64,000 nucleotides of DNA, from the NCBI RefSeq assembly GCF_000987955.1, contig NZ_LAZU01000032.1:23694-87693 (forward strand), in the 5' to 3' direction. How positions within the stretch are numbered: the stretch's first letter is position 1; each line of letters opens with the position of its first letter. A program made the position numbers and the translations under genes. Source of the DNA: Paenibacillus sp. DMB20 (GTDB taxonomy: Bacteria > Bacillota > Bacilli > Paenibacillales > Paenibacillaceae). Under the pieces are notes generated by a model. The model saw only the letters and a list, made by a program, of their open reading frames with translations, was not told the DNA's origin and ran no database searches. Shown here piece after piece: positions 29,759-39,170 of the stretch.

Positions 29759-30241
29759 TTATTTTTGGCTTACCGTAACGCTTCTCGCATGTTTACGCGC
29801 GTGTTTCGCGGAGCGCTGCGGACCGCGCCTCTGGGGAATATTCGGGCGGATTCCCGGAGATGCCTCCCTGACGGCTTTCTGCAAAACCGGGTCTATAACT
29901 TCGATGGACAGGTCATGGTAGGAAAACGGCGCCTCGTCATAACGCTTCAATCGTTCGGCATAGAGCCGGATTTCCCCGACCAGCTTTTCCATATCAATCC
30001 CCAGTTCCCTGTGGGAACATGGCTCCAGCCGGGCCAGCGCGGCCGACATCATCTTCTCCCCTCCGCGCACGTTGCCGTTCCGGAAATGATACAGGCCGAC
30101 CGCAGCCTGGAGCAAGCCTTTGTAGCGGGGATCCTTATCGCGGGCGAGCCAGAGTTCTTCGAGCACCTCGTGGCATTCGAAATAGTCCCGGTCCCGGTTG
30201 AAGTATACCAGGTAAGCCACGTACAACGGCTCATATTTCAT
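29759..30241 (-). CDS. DUF309 family protein
   Basis: 160 residues. The N-terminal 90 residues show the DUF309 signature (YFNRDRDYFECHEVLEELWLARDKDPRYKGLLQAAVGLYHFRNGN), a helical domain with a conserved His-Glu-x-x-Glu-x-x-Trp core. The C-terminus is an Arg/Lys/His-rich tail with no defined fold. Function unknown. The start lies inside the end of relQ (11-base overlap), so it is read from the pyrD-relQ operon. Confidence 0.82.
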   Translation of the reverse strand: MKYEPLYVAYLVYFNRDRDYFECHEVLEELWLARDKDPRYKGLLQAAVGLYHFRNGNVRGGEKMMSAALARLEPCSHRELGIDMEKLVGEIRLYAERLKRYDEAPFSYHDLSIEVIDPVLQKAVREASPGIRPNIPQRRGPQRSAKHARKHARSVTVSQK

Positions 30242-31059
30242 GATCTTGTTCCTTCTGCTGCCTGGAAGACGCCAGCATGTCTTTGACTTCCGCGAGCAGC
30301 TCTTTCACCGCTTCCATGTCATGATCCTGCCCTTGAGCCTGCCAGATCGTATTAAACCGTTCCTGAAACTCGATGGCTTCATTAACCCGGTGATGGAAAT
30401 ACAGCTGATGGATCGCCTTCAGCAGCTGCGAGGTAATGTTCGAGTTATCCTCGAACTGTTTCTGGGCCTCCAGAATGTCCTCCCGGATGCTCGACATTTC
30501 GTTATCCAGCGTGTTGGCCGCTTCGGCCGCTTTTTTTAAGGCGCAGCCGAATTTCTTCCGGCAGGCTTTCCCGGTATTTGTAGCTTAGGGAATGCTCGAT
30601 GGTTGCCCAGAAATTCATCGCCAACGTCCGGATTTGTATTTCGGCGAGCACGATTTTCTGGCCGAGTGCCGTCTGAACGGGGTACTCCACGATCATGTGA
30701 AAGCTCCGGTACCCGCTCTCTTTATAGTTCGTTATATAGTCCTTTTCATACAATACCTTCAAATCTTTTCTGCCGCGGATATATTCCGCCACCCGCCGGA
30801 TGTCCTCGACGAACTGGCACATAATCCGGATTCCGGCGATATCTTCGATTCCGGTCTCCAACTGGTCCATCGGAACGTGAAGACGCTTCGCTTTGTCCAG
30901 AATGCTCGAAATCTTCTTCACGCGCCCGGTTACGAATTCGATTGGTGCATACTCTTCCCGTTTCTTGAGCTCAGACCGCATCGTCTTAAATTTGACCTTC
31001 AACTCTTCAACGGCCTGTTCGTACGGAAGCAAAAAAGTCCCCCAGTCTCTACCGTCCAT
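30231..31059 (-). CDS. relQ: Small alarmone synthetase (RelQ/YjbM type), frameshifted
   Basis: A synthetase-only RelA/SpoT-homology protein making (p)ppGpp from ATP and GDP/GTP. About 275 residues after repair. Core motifs: VTGRVKKISSILDKAKR, GIEDIAGIRIMCQF, YKESGYRSFHMIVEYP and EIQIRTLAMNFWATIEHSLSYKYR. No HD hydrolase domain. One base must be removed from the seven-T run at 30531-30537 to join the C-terminal 90 residues (AAEAANTLDNE...), a helical tail expected in this family for tetramer formation. ATG follows AGGAGG. Sits 25 bases downstream of pyrD, so alarmone synthesis and pyrimidine synthesis share a transcript. Confidence 0.9.
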
Positions 31060-31083
31060 CGTCGTGCCTCCTGTCTTTAACCG

Positions 31084-32184
31084 TCAGCGATGGTCCGCTC
31101 CTACCGCTTGGGATATATGCGTATATCCGTCCCGTTTCAGGAGCTCCCTCAGGCCGGCATGCAGCCTGCGGTTCACCTCGGGTCCCTCATAGATGAGTGC
31201 TGTATAAATTTCCACCAGGCTTGCGCCCGCGCGGATTTTGTCGTAAGCGTCCTTGGCCGTGAAGATGCCTCCCGAGCCAATAATCGGCAAAGACCCGCCG
31301 GTCTGCCTGTAAATCCTCGATACGATTTCCGTCGACCGCTCCCGCAACGGCTTGCCGCTCAGGCCGCCCGTTTCTTTGGCGTTGTTATGGCTTAAACCCG
31401 CTCGGGACAGCGTGGTATTGGTAGCGATGATTCCGGATACCCCGCTGCGGGAAATCGTATCCACCATAAACTCCAGTTCCTCGTCGCTTACGTCCGGCGC
31501 AATTTTTACCAGAATGGCCTTCTGCCCTCCATGGAGCAGGGCCTGCTTGCCCATCTCCCCCATCACCGCTTCAAGCAGGGAAGACAGCTCGCTCCCGTGC
31601 TGCAGGCTGCGAAGATCCGGCGTATTCGGCGAGCTGATGTTCACCACAAAGAAATCCCCGTAAGGAAACAGCTCGCGGATGCAGGCTTCATAATCGCTGT
31701 GCGCGTCCTCGTTAGACGTCGCCTTGTTCTTTCCGATATTGACGGCAACCGGGATTCTCCGCTCCTTCAGCTGGGACAATCTGCGCGCCATGGCCTCGGC
31801 GCCTTCGTTGTTAAAGCCCATCCGGTTGATCAGCGCCTCATCGGTAGGCAGCCGGAACAACCGGGGGATTTCATTGCCCGGCTGTGCCTTCGGCGTGACC
31901 GTTCCTACCTCCATAAACCCAAAACCGATCGAGGAGAAACCTCTCACCGCTTTTCCGTTTTTATCCAATCCGGCGGCAAGGCCTACCGGCGTGGGAAAAT
32001 GAACGCCAAACAAATCCACTGCCATATCGGGCGTTTCCTGTACGCCGTATATCCCCCGCATGGCCGCTTCGGCACCGGGCAGTTGGGCTGCCCGCTCGAG
32101 GCCTCCTACGACGAGATGATGCGCTTTTTCCGGATCCAATTTGAAAAATAAAGGCTTGCCTATGTTGCGGTACAGCACATCCAT
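31084..32184 (-). CDS. pyrD: Dihydroorotate dehydrogenase (quinone), class 2
   Basis: 366 residues. FMN enzyme oxidising dihydroorotate to orotate in pyrimidine synthesis, passing electrons to quinone. The N-terminal helical extension (residues 1-40) marks class 2 membrane-associated enzymes. Visible signatures: GLAAGLDKNG, the catalytic Ser loop NISSPNTPDLR, KIAPDVSDEE, NTTLSR and the phosphate-binding GSGGIF. Start ATG 32184 follows AGAGG; an ATG four codons earlier lacks a ribosome site. The gene lies outside any pyr cluster. Confidence 0.93.
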   Translation of the reverse strand: MDVLYRNIGKPLFFKLDPEKAHHLVVGGLERAAQLPGAEAAMRGIYGVQETPDMAVDLFGVHFPTPVGLAAGLDKNGKAVRGFSSIGFGFMEVGTVTPKAQPGNEIPRLFRLPTDEALINRMGFNNEGAEAMARRLSQLKERRIPVAVNIGKNKATSNEDAHSDYEACIRELFPYGDFFVVNISSPNTPDLRSLQHGSELSSLLEAVMGEMGKQALLHGGQKAILVKIAPDVSDEELEFMVDTISRSGVSGIIATNTTLSRAGLSHNNAKETGGLSGKPLRERSTEIVSRIYRQTGGSLPIIGSGGIFTAKDAYDKIRAGASLVEIYTALIYEGPEVNRRLHAGLRELLKRDGYTHISQAVGADHR

Positions 32185-32362
32185 TCTTCCTCTCATGGCT
32201 TATAATTTCTCTATCCCTCAGTTTATCCGTTTCTGGAGGAAAAAGAAAGTTTTCTTCCCCATTTTGGCCTCTTGACGGGGAAGGGATGTTATAGCATTTT
32301 TTGGACAAACCCTATACAATGTAAGGGTATTTAACGATTATGACGGGAAGAGGAGAATGGAT

Positions 32363-32500
32363 ATGTCAGTAAAGCGTAAAAGACCTGCTCTGCAGCAAAA
32401 AAGAGAAGAAGTGAACAAAAGAGCCATCTTGTGGATCGGTACCGGCATCGCGCTGCTCATCGTGCTGATCATCGTGCTGATCCTTATCTCCCAGCCTTAA
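32363..32500 (+). CDS. Small single-span membrane protein
   Basis: 45 residues: a basic N-terminal half (SVKRKRPALQQKREEVNKR) then one hydrophobic helix (LLIVLIIVLILIS). ATG 32363 lies seven bases after AGGAG; an ATG two codons earlier is too close to it. Its TAA overlaps the stop codon of the convergent L,D-transpeptidase gene by two bases. Function unknown. Confidence 0.6.
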   Translation: MSVKRKRPALQQKREEVNKRAILWIGTGIALLIVLIIVLILISQP

Positions 32501-33925
32501 TCCAACCAGTCATATACCTTATCGGGGTTCGTCTGGCCGGCGGCGGTTTTCAGGGAAAAGCGCTCCTTCGGAATGACCAGGTCATCCGGCAGAACCCCTT
32601 CCTCTATGCTCACCTTCGTTCCCATCGGAACAAGATCGAAGAGCTCTTCCACATCTTCCTTGAACATCCGGATGCATCCTTCCGACACGTTTCCCCCGAT
32701 GCTGTCCACATCCTGCGTGCCGTGAATCGCGTAGTCCGTATCCGAGAGCTGCATCCCGCGGGATCCGTATGTACCCGTAGCCGTTCCGTTTGGATTCACG
32801 ACCTTATCGCTGATATGGAAATCGCCCAGCGGCGTTTTATTGTCTTTCCCGAGGCCGACCTTGTAATTTCTTAATAAAAACGTCCCCGCTCGTCACCCCC
32901 CAGCCTGTGATTTTTTCCGATCGACGACAACGACCAGGGGATCTGTGAAAAACGGCTTCCCGTCAGGAGACGACCCGAGGCCGCCCGGCAAACGGGGAAC
33001 TCCGGCCGCCTCCCCGCCTTTGCCCTGCTTCTTGCCGCTGTCCCTTGCATTCCTGCCGCTGACGAAATGCGGGAACAACGCCTTCATTTCCGGGGAACGC
33101 CCGGACAGCCAATTGTTCGGAAAAGGCTGCGCCAGTTCGTTTAAACTTTTCGGAAGCCTGCCCCGATCCTCGTGAAAGCGCCGGACGGCCTCCGATAAAA
33201 CCGCGCCGTGAACTTGAATCTCCGCCCAGCCGGCCGCGGTTTTCGTAAGGGCGGCATCATCCGCGGGCTCGCAGCCGCACAGTTCCTTCGCCCCTTGGTA
33301 GGGACGGATGCCGATCACGCCGGATGGATCGCGGGTTATGCCGTACATCGCAGGCATGCCGCGTGACCAAATTTTCCAGCGACCGGCACGCTCCATGCCC
33401 AGCACGACCGAATGGGAAGGCAGCCGTGACGGCTTGTCCAGCAATCCGGACAACCCGTTTCCTTCCTTTCCTCCGCCAATGGCAGCAGCGGTAAATAAAG
33501 GCCCGTCGTACTCCTCATTTCCGTTCTTGTCCGGTTCGTCGTCCGTCCCTGCCGACTTCGCCTCAGGCAGCAGTTCGTCGAACGCTTCTGCCGCCAGCCT
33601 TTCGCCGGGATCGCCGGGCGCCCCGACGGAAGGGACGAGACAGAGAAGCAGGATTACGGCCGCAAGCAGCGCACGGCGGATTCTTTTGGCCCGCTTCTCC
33701 CTCTCTTTTTCAACCTGAAGCAGCCTCATCTCGTAATTTTTCCATATGTCCGCCGGAACCTTGCTGAGCTCGAAAGCTTCATATACTTCTTCCGCCCGGT
33801 TGAAGCAGTAATTGGCCTTGCCCTGTTCTCCGTTTCTTTCATAATCCTTGCCGAGCAGATACCAGGCCATTTTTATTATCGGGATGTGTTTCCACATAAC
33901 GTTTGAGGTGCAACGAATTGCTCAT
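32497..33925 (-). CDS. Membrane-anchored L,D-transpeptidase (YkuD), multiple frameshifts
   Basis: Forms 3-3 cross-links or anchors proteins in peptidoglycan. About 474 residues after repair. Residues 1-80: cytoplasmic, TPR-like (NKMAWYLLGKDYERNGEQGKA). Residues 95-112: one membrane helix. Then a variable Gly/Pro-rich region, a LysM-unrelated middle segment and a C-terminal YkuD domain with the catalytic motif HGTQDVDSIGGNVSEGCIRM. Four runs each carry one extra base: 33870-33874, 32911-32916, 32896-32901 and 32876-32880. Removing them gives an unbroken protein from ATG 33925 (GGAGG upstream) with a regular YkuD N-terminal strand (NHRLGVTSGDVLLRNYKVG). The exact repairs in the 32876-32916 stretch are my best fit. 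Confidence 0.8.
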
Positions 33926-33997
33926 CAGAACCTCCAAGCATCGCGTTTTTTTTCCTTCATCCATTTTATCGGCAAAATCGGGGGCTTTTCTTACAGC

Positions 33998-34038
33998 AAA
34001 AAAAAAACGCCCCTGCCCAAATAAGAAGCAGAGACGCC
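33998..34038 (-). terminator. Terminator of the ferredoxin gene
   Basis: On the minus strand CGTCTCTGC pairs with GCAGGGGCG (two G-T pairs) and is followed by ten T. Confidence 0.7.
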
Positions 34039-34100
34039 TGATGTTAATAATGCCTATTGATCTATTCCTAAACACCGCGGTAACAACCGCAGGAACATGG

Positions 34101-34340
34101 TTACTCTTCGTTAAAAGGCTCGTCCGCGATACGGATGGAGTCCGTAGGGCAACCGTCGCAGGCATCCTCCATGTCTTCATGCATGTCCTCGGGAATTTCG
34201 GTGCATCCCCGGTTGTTGTCTCCCCCGTAGATGACTTCGGCCAGGCCTTCGTCGTCATAATCATAAATATCGGGTGCCGTTGCTCCACAAGCGCCGCAAG
34301 CAATGCAGGTATCTTTATCTACCCATGTATACTTCGCCAT
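34101..34340 (-). CDS. fer: 4Fe-4S ferredoxin
   Basis: 79 residues, matching the Bacillus Fer type. Cluster ligands: C-I-A-C-G-A-C near residues 11-17 and the distant Cys in DGCPTDSI near residue 65. Highly acidic. Transfers electrons to partners such as cytochromes P450, desaturases or sulfite reductase-like enzymes. ATG 34340 follows AGGAGG at nine bases; an in-frame upstream ATG at 34403 is not supported. Monocistronic with its own terminator. Confidence 0.95.
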   Translation of the reverse strand: MAKYTWVDKDTCIACGACGATAPDIYDYDDEGLAEVIYGGDNNRGCTEIPEDMHEDMEDACDGCPTDSIRIADEPFNEE

Positions 34341-34498
34341 AGTTTCTCTGCCTCCTGTATATCTAAAACATAAGCTGCGGTGCACATTCTGCCTTCGCAC
34401 CATCTACATATTAATACAATTTATAAGGGAACACAAATGATTTTCCTAGAATTTTCCGACAATTCGAGGGCATTTCCGGTTAATTCCGGGTATTTCCG

Positions 34499-35821
34499 TC
34501 AGGATTCTTCATCGCTCGGTTTTTTGTTTCTGACAAAATCCATCTGCAGCGACGTTCCCCTCACCTTGTGGTTCCGGATCAGCGCAGAGGGGTCGTCCCC
34601 TAGCATCCCTGCCGTCAGCACCGCGCTTTCGCCGAACTTGTTCCGAAGCTCATCCATCACCCGCGTCAGCGATTCCTTCTTGGGCTGCTTCTCATAATCG
34701 AAAATATCCAGTTGAATGGCCGACTCCGCCTTTGGAGTCAGCTGCTGCAGCGTGATCCCGAGCAGCCTGAGCGGCTTGTCCCCGCTCCAGTGCGTTTCGT
34801 ACAATAAACAGGCTTCCCGGTATATGTCCTCCGTATTCTCCGTGGGCGTGTTCAGATGCCGTGATCTTGTGATGGTCTTCATGTCGGGCGTCCTGAGCGT
34901 GATCTGAATGCCTCCCGCCATGAGCTCCTGTTTCCGAAGCCTGCGCCCTACCTGATCGCTCAAATTCAAGAAAACCCGCCTTACGTCTTCCACAGACGTA
35001 ATGTCCGATGGAAGCGTCGTGGTATGCCCGATGGACTTGCTTCTCTCCCGCTCCGCGATCACGGGCGAGTGATCCACCCCGTTCGCCGCCTGCTTCATCC
35101 AACTGCCCATCACGCCGAATGCGCCCGTCAGCAGCCCCTCGTCCGCCGCGGCCAGTTGGCCGATGGTGACGATATTCAGTTTTCTCAGCTTCTCGGCCGT
35201 TTTCGAGCCGATCCCGAACAGCTCCTTGCAGGGCTTGCTCCAAAGCACTTTCGGAACGTCGCGGATTCTCAATATGGAGATGCCGTTCGGTTTTTTCATA
35301 TCCGAGCCCATTTTAGCCAGCAGCTTGTTCGGCGCCACGCCGATCGAGCACGGCAGCGACAGCTCCTCCCGGATCCGCATTTGAATCTCTTCCGCGATCT
35401 GAAGCGGGGTGCCGAACTGCTTGGATCCCGTGATATCGAGGTAACACTCATCGATCGAGGTTGCTTCCAAAAGCGGCGTATACGCATAAGCGATATTCAT
35501 GAATGCATTGGAATATTTGCGGTACAAATGAAAATCCGGTTGGATGAGAATGAGGTCGGGATCGATCCGCAGCGCCTGGCGGACATTCATTCCCGTCAGG
35601 ATTCCCTTTGCCCTTGCCGCGTATGAGCAGGTCACGATAACCCCTTTTCGGAGCTCGACGCTGCCTGCAACGGCAGTCGCTTTCCCCCGGTAAACCTCAG
35701 GCTCCTCGGCTTCATGAACGGAGCAGTAAAAAGCGTTCATATCCACGTGAAGAATGACCCGTCCGCTTACCGGATAGTAATCGTCGACTTTTCCCACGAT
35801 ACATACCTTCTTCTTCATCAT
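34499..35821 (-). CDS. dinB: Y-family DNA polymerase (Pol IV, DinB-like)
   Basis: 440 residues; error-prone translesion polymerase. Catalytic acidic residues are in VDMNAFYCSV near residue 27 and SIDECYLDIT near residue 125; the helix-hairpin-helix FGIGSKTAEKLRKLNI and the little-finger domain follow, and the C-terminus carries a beta-clamp-like motif (QLDIF). ATG 35821 (MMKKK) lacks a clear ribosome site, and the first 20 residues are not typical of the family, so the true start may be further in. No LexA box was recognised upstream. Confidence 0.9.
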   Translation of the reverse strand: MMKKKVCIVGKVDDYYPVSGRVILHVDMNAFYCSVHEAEEPEVYRGKATAVAGSVELRKGVIVTCSYAARAKGILTGMNVRQALRIDPDLILIQPDFHLYRKYSNAFMNIAYAYTPLLEATSIDECYLDITGSKQFGTPLQIAEEIQMRIREELSLPCSIGVAPNKLLAKMGSDMKKPNGISILRIRDVPKVLWSKPCKELFGIGSKTAEKLRKLNIVTIGQLAAADEGLLTGAFGVMGSWMKQAANGVDHSPVIAERERSKSIGHTTTLPSDITSVEDVRRVFLNLSDQVGRRLRKQELMAGGIQITLRTPDMKTITRSRHLNTPTENTEDIYREACLLYETHWSGDKPLRLLGITLQQLTPKAESAIQLDIFDYEKQPKKESLTRVMDELRNKFGESAVLTAGMLGDDPSALIRNHKVRGTSLQMDFVRNKKPSDEES

Positions 35822-35937
35822 ATTATTAAAGGCTGTTCAGAAAGTCGCCTTTTTGAACCCGCACTATAAACTGTACAACATATCTTTCCCTGCGGCTAAG
35901 GGTCAAGCCTGGGCAGTAAGGGGAAAATTTCAATTCT

Positions 35938-35968
35938 TTGTCACTTTGCAGCAAAGAGATGCTATAAT
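35938..35968 (+). promoter_or_regulatory. Possible cimA promoter
   Basis: TTGTCA at 35938 and TATAAT at 35963 with a long 19-base spacer containing the inverted repeat CTTTG-CAG-CAAAG, about 55 bases before cimA. Confidence 0.4.
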
Positions 35969-36022
35969 GACAACATTATATCACTTCGTGGTCCATCCCG
36001 GACTTGCAAAAAGGAGGACATC

Positions 36023-37643
36023 ATGTCTAAGTCTATTTCCATCTTTGATACGACGCTTCGCGACGGAACGCAAGGCGAAGGAATCAGCTTGTCGGCGGAC
36101 GACAAAATTAAAATCGCCAAAAAGCTGGATGCTCTTGGTGTCCATTACATTGAAGGCGGCATCCCGGGAAGCAACAGCAAAGACATTGAATTTTTCAAAA
36201 GAGTGCAGGACCTCGGCCTGACTTCCAAAGTAACGGCATTCGGCAGCACGCGGCGCAAGGATTCCATAGCGGATCAGGATGCCAATCTCAGACGTATCCT
36301 TGAATCCGGCGTACAAGCCGCGACGCTGGTCGGAAAATCATGGGATTTCCATGTCCATACGGCACTGCAGACGACACTCGAAGAAAATCTGGCCATGATC
36401 TTTGATTCGGTTGCTTTTTTGAAGCGGCAAGGCCTTGAAGTGATTTTCGATGCGGAGCATTTTTTTCGACGGTTTCAAAAATAACCCGGAATATGCTGTT
36501 TCTGTGCTCTCCAAAGCACGCGACGCCGGTGCCGACTGGCTCGTGATGTGCGATACGAACGGCGGAACGCTTCCGCACGAAATTCATGAGATCGTAACCT
36601 CTTTAAACGGACGGCTTCCGGGGGCACCTCTAGGCATCCATACCCATAACGATTGCGAGCTGGCGGTCGCCAATACGTTAAGCGCCGTACAAGCCGGCGT
36701 CACCCATGTTCAGGGAACGATGAATGGATACGGGGAGCGCTGCGGCAATGCCAACTTATGCTCCATCATCCCGAACCTTCAGCTGAAGCTCGGTTATGAC
36801 GTAATCGGCGAGCACAATATCGCCAACCTTACGAATACGGCCCGTTACGTCAGCGAGATCGCCAACGTGAACATGCCCGTAAACCAGCCGTATGTCGGCA
36901 ATGCGGCTTTTGCCCATAAGGGCGGCATTCACGTTTCGGCGATTCTGCGCGACTCCAGAACGTACGAGCATATCGAGCCGGAGAAAGTCGGAAACAAGCA
37001 GCGCATACTCGTTTCCGAGCTGGCAGGGCAAAGCAACATTGTATCCAAAGCTCAGGATATGGGCCTGAACTTTGATCCGACAAGCGAACAATCCAAGCAT
37101 GTCATCGGCAAGATTAAGGATCTGGAGCATCAGGGCTACCAATTTGAAGGGGCCGACGCCTCATTGGAGCTCCTCCTCCGTGAAGCGAGCGGGGAACTGC
37201 GGGAGCTGTTCACCTTTGAATCGTTCAAAATGCTCGTGGAAAAAACGGCGGGGCGGCCGGTTGTGTCGGAAGCCTTTGTCAAGATCAACGTGGCTGGTCA
37301 AAGCATATATACCGCCGGCGAAGGAAACGGACCGGTCAATGCGCTCGATAACGCGCTCCGGAAAGCGCTGCTGCAATACTTCCCTGCGCTTAAAGACATG
37401 CACTTGTCGGACTACAAGGTACGCGTTCTCGACGACAAGGACGCCACGGCTGCCAGAGTCCGGGTACTGATCGAATCCAAGAACGCAGAAAACTCATGGA
37501 ACACCGTCGGCGTATCCGGCAATGTCATCGAAGCCAGCTGGGAAGCCCTTGTGGACAGTATGCGTTATGCGCTGCTGGGCCAGATTTCGCCGGAACAGAC
37601 CGAAGACGAAAACGTGCCGCGGCCGGGTCTGGTGAATCTTTAA
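36023..37643 (+). CDS. cimA: Citramalate synthase, frameshifted
   Basis: Condenses pyruvate and acetyl-CoA to (R)-citramalate, giving 2-oxobutyrate for isoleucine without threonine. About 539 residues after repair. The TIM-barrel start is FDTTLRDGTQGEG, metal ligands are in the HTHND motif (GIHTHNDCELAV), and the C-terminal regulatory domain (residues 390-539) is the LeuA dimer type, which senses the end product in this family. Length and segment SKSISIFDTTLRDGTQGEGISLS fit the Gram-positive CimA group better than LeuA. One T must be removed from the seven-T run at 36460-36466. ATG follows AAGGAGG. Confidence 0.92.
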
Positions 37644-37678
37644 TCATTGACTTCTCGTCCTTTTCTTATACTCAAACC

Positions 37679-37719
37679 AAAGAGCACATCCCGTTAACTT
37701 GAAGGGGTGTGCTCTTTTT
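37679..37719 (+). terminator. Terminator of cimA
   Basis: AAAGAGCACA..CCC pairs with GGG..TGTGCTCTTTTT, about 40 bases after the stop. Confidence 0.85.
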
Positions 37720-37728
37720 GGTGAACCT

Positions 37729-38284
37729 TTAGGACCGGATCAGTTTTTTGATTTGTTTCTCCAAATCTTTGGGATTCGGGGCCCCCAAAATAATCTCCCG
37801 GATGACGCCGTTCCGGTCGATCAGGACATTTGTGGGAAATACTTTTCCCTTGTAGGTGTTTTCGAATACCTTTCCTTTCCGGTCAAGCATGATCGGATAG
37901 TTCAGGCCGAATTCCTCGATAAAGGCCCGCGCCTTTTTTTTCATTGTCGTATTTCGTCACGTTGATGCCGTAAACGTCCAGGTCATCCGCATATTGCGCG
38001 GCAAGCTTTACAAGCTCCGGTGCCTCTTGCTTGCAAGGGTCGCACCAAGACGCCCAAAAATTAATGAGCAGCGCCTTATCCCTGGCACCGCCGACGGAAT
38101 ATGTTTTTCCATCCAAACCTTGAGCGGTAAAAGGGGGAGCCAGAAGGCCCGCTTTTGCGCCCGTTTCCGTGGGGAGCGGCTGCTCCGGGTTGAACACCGC
38201 TTCAATCCGGTCCCCTGCCTGGTTATAGATAACCGCAGCCGCCGCAAACAGGATAATCGCCAGTATGATCAAGTTACGTTTCAT
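37729..38284 (-). CDS. TlpA/ResA-like membrane-anchored thioredoxin, frameshifted
   Basis: About 184 residues after repair. One N-terminal helix (LIILAIILFAAAAVIY) anchors an extracytoplasmic thioredoxin fold with the redox pair in WASWCDPCKQEAPEL near residue 77 and the cis-Pro loop in VFPTNVLIDRNG. Eight T at 37934-37941 should be seven; then KYDNEKKARAFIEEFGLNYP reads through. ResA and StoA types reduce cysteines in cytochrome c or in spore envelope enzymes, but no cytochrome biogenesis genes are nearby. No strong ribosome site; its end is convergent with cimA. Confidence 0.87.
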
Positions 38285-38429
38285 GGGCCGTTTCCTTTGC
38301 TGGTTTACTTTTTTATAGTCCTTATTGTACCCTGAACGCCATAACTTTCAAACCCGGTTTTTCGAATATCCCTCAATATAAACGGAAGGACATCTTAGAT
38401 TGAATGACAGCCTCAGCGGACCGTTGGCC

Positions 38430-39170
38430 TTAGATTCCGCTTAAATAAACGTACAGATCTCCCAGCGTCTCCACCTTCCCCTGCTCCTGGATTTCCTTTA
38501 TATAAGAAGTCCACAGTCTTGCAGTCATGAACGCATCAGAAAGCGCGTGATGCCGTCCCTCGATCGGGATTCCTTTCTCGTGGAGCAGATCATCCAAAGC
38601 ATAGGTCCCAAGCTCGGGATACAACCGACGGGCCAGCATCATCGTATCCAACAAACGGTGAGTCAGTCGGACTTTGGATGTTTTCCATAGGGCAGCATTG
38701 AGAAATGCTTTATCATGCCCGGCCGCATGGGCTACCAGAACCCGCCCTTCCACAAAAGCCATGAAGTCGCGCAGCCCTTCGGTTAACGGGGGAGAGGCAT
38801 CAACCATGGACTGGGTGATTCCCGTCAGTCGCGTTATCGTTTCAGGAACAGCCGTACCGCTGTTAACGATCATATGAAAGGATGGCTCCTGAAGAATGAC
38901 TGTGCCTTCCGTCCGAGCCGCTCCAAACGATAGGATCTCATCACCGCGCTGATGGGCGAAGCCCGTCGTCTCCAGATCAAACACCACGGTTTCCAGCTCG
39001 TTCAAGGGAGTTCCAAGCGCCTCCGGCCGCCGCCGCTCCCTCATCAGCGAGCGGATAAACGCGATTTGCTGGGCTGAGGGGCCGCCTTTCATGGATGCTA
39101 ACGCCGAATGTATATCACCCATGCGCAGAGACCGCCAAAATCCTCCGCCGGACTCTCCAGGGTCCCTCAA
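38430..39170 (-). CDS. DnaQ-like 3'-5' exonuclease (DEDDh)
   Basis: 246 residues. Exonuclease motifs: ExoI VFDLETTG near residue 66, ExoII HAAGHDKAFLN near residue 150, ExoIIIepsilon HHALSDAFMTA near residue 208 (H and D). Resembles proofreading epsilon-type nucleases, here free-standing. The TTG at 39170 overlaps the upstream DUF294 stop (TTGA); an ATG at 39122 is an alternative start that would drop 16 N-terminal residues. Third gene of the amt-DUF294-exonuclease operon. Why a nuclease is tied to nitrogen uptake is not known. Confidence 0.87.
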   Translation of the reverse strand: MRDPGESGGGFWRSLRMGDIHSALASMKGGPSAQQIAFIRSLMRERRRPEALGTPLNELETVVFDLETTGFAHQRGDEILSFGAARTEGTVILQEPSFHMIVNSGTAVPETITRLTGITQSMVDASPPLTEGLRDFMAFVEGRVLVAHAAGHDKAFLNAALWKTSKVRLTHRLLDTMMLARRLYPELGTYALDDLLHEKGIPIEGRHHALSDAFMTARLWTSYIKEIQEQGKVETLGDLYVYLSGI

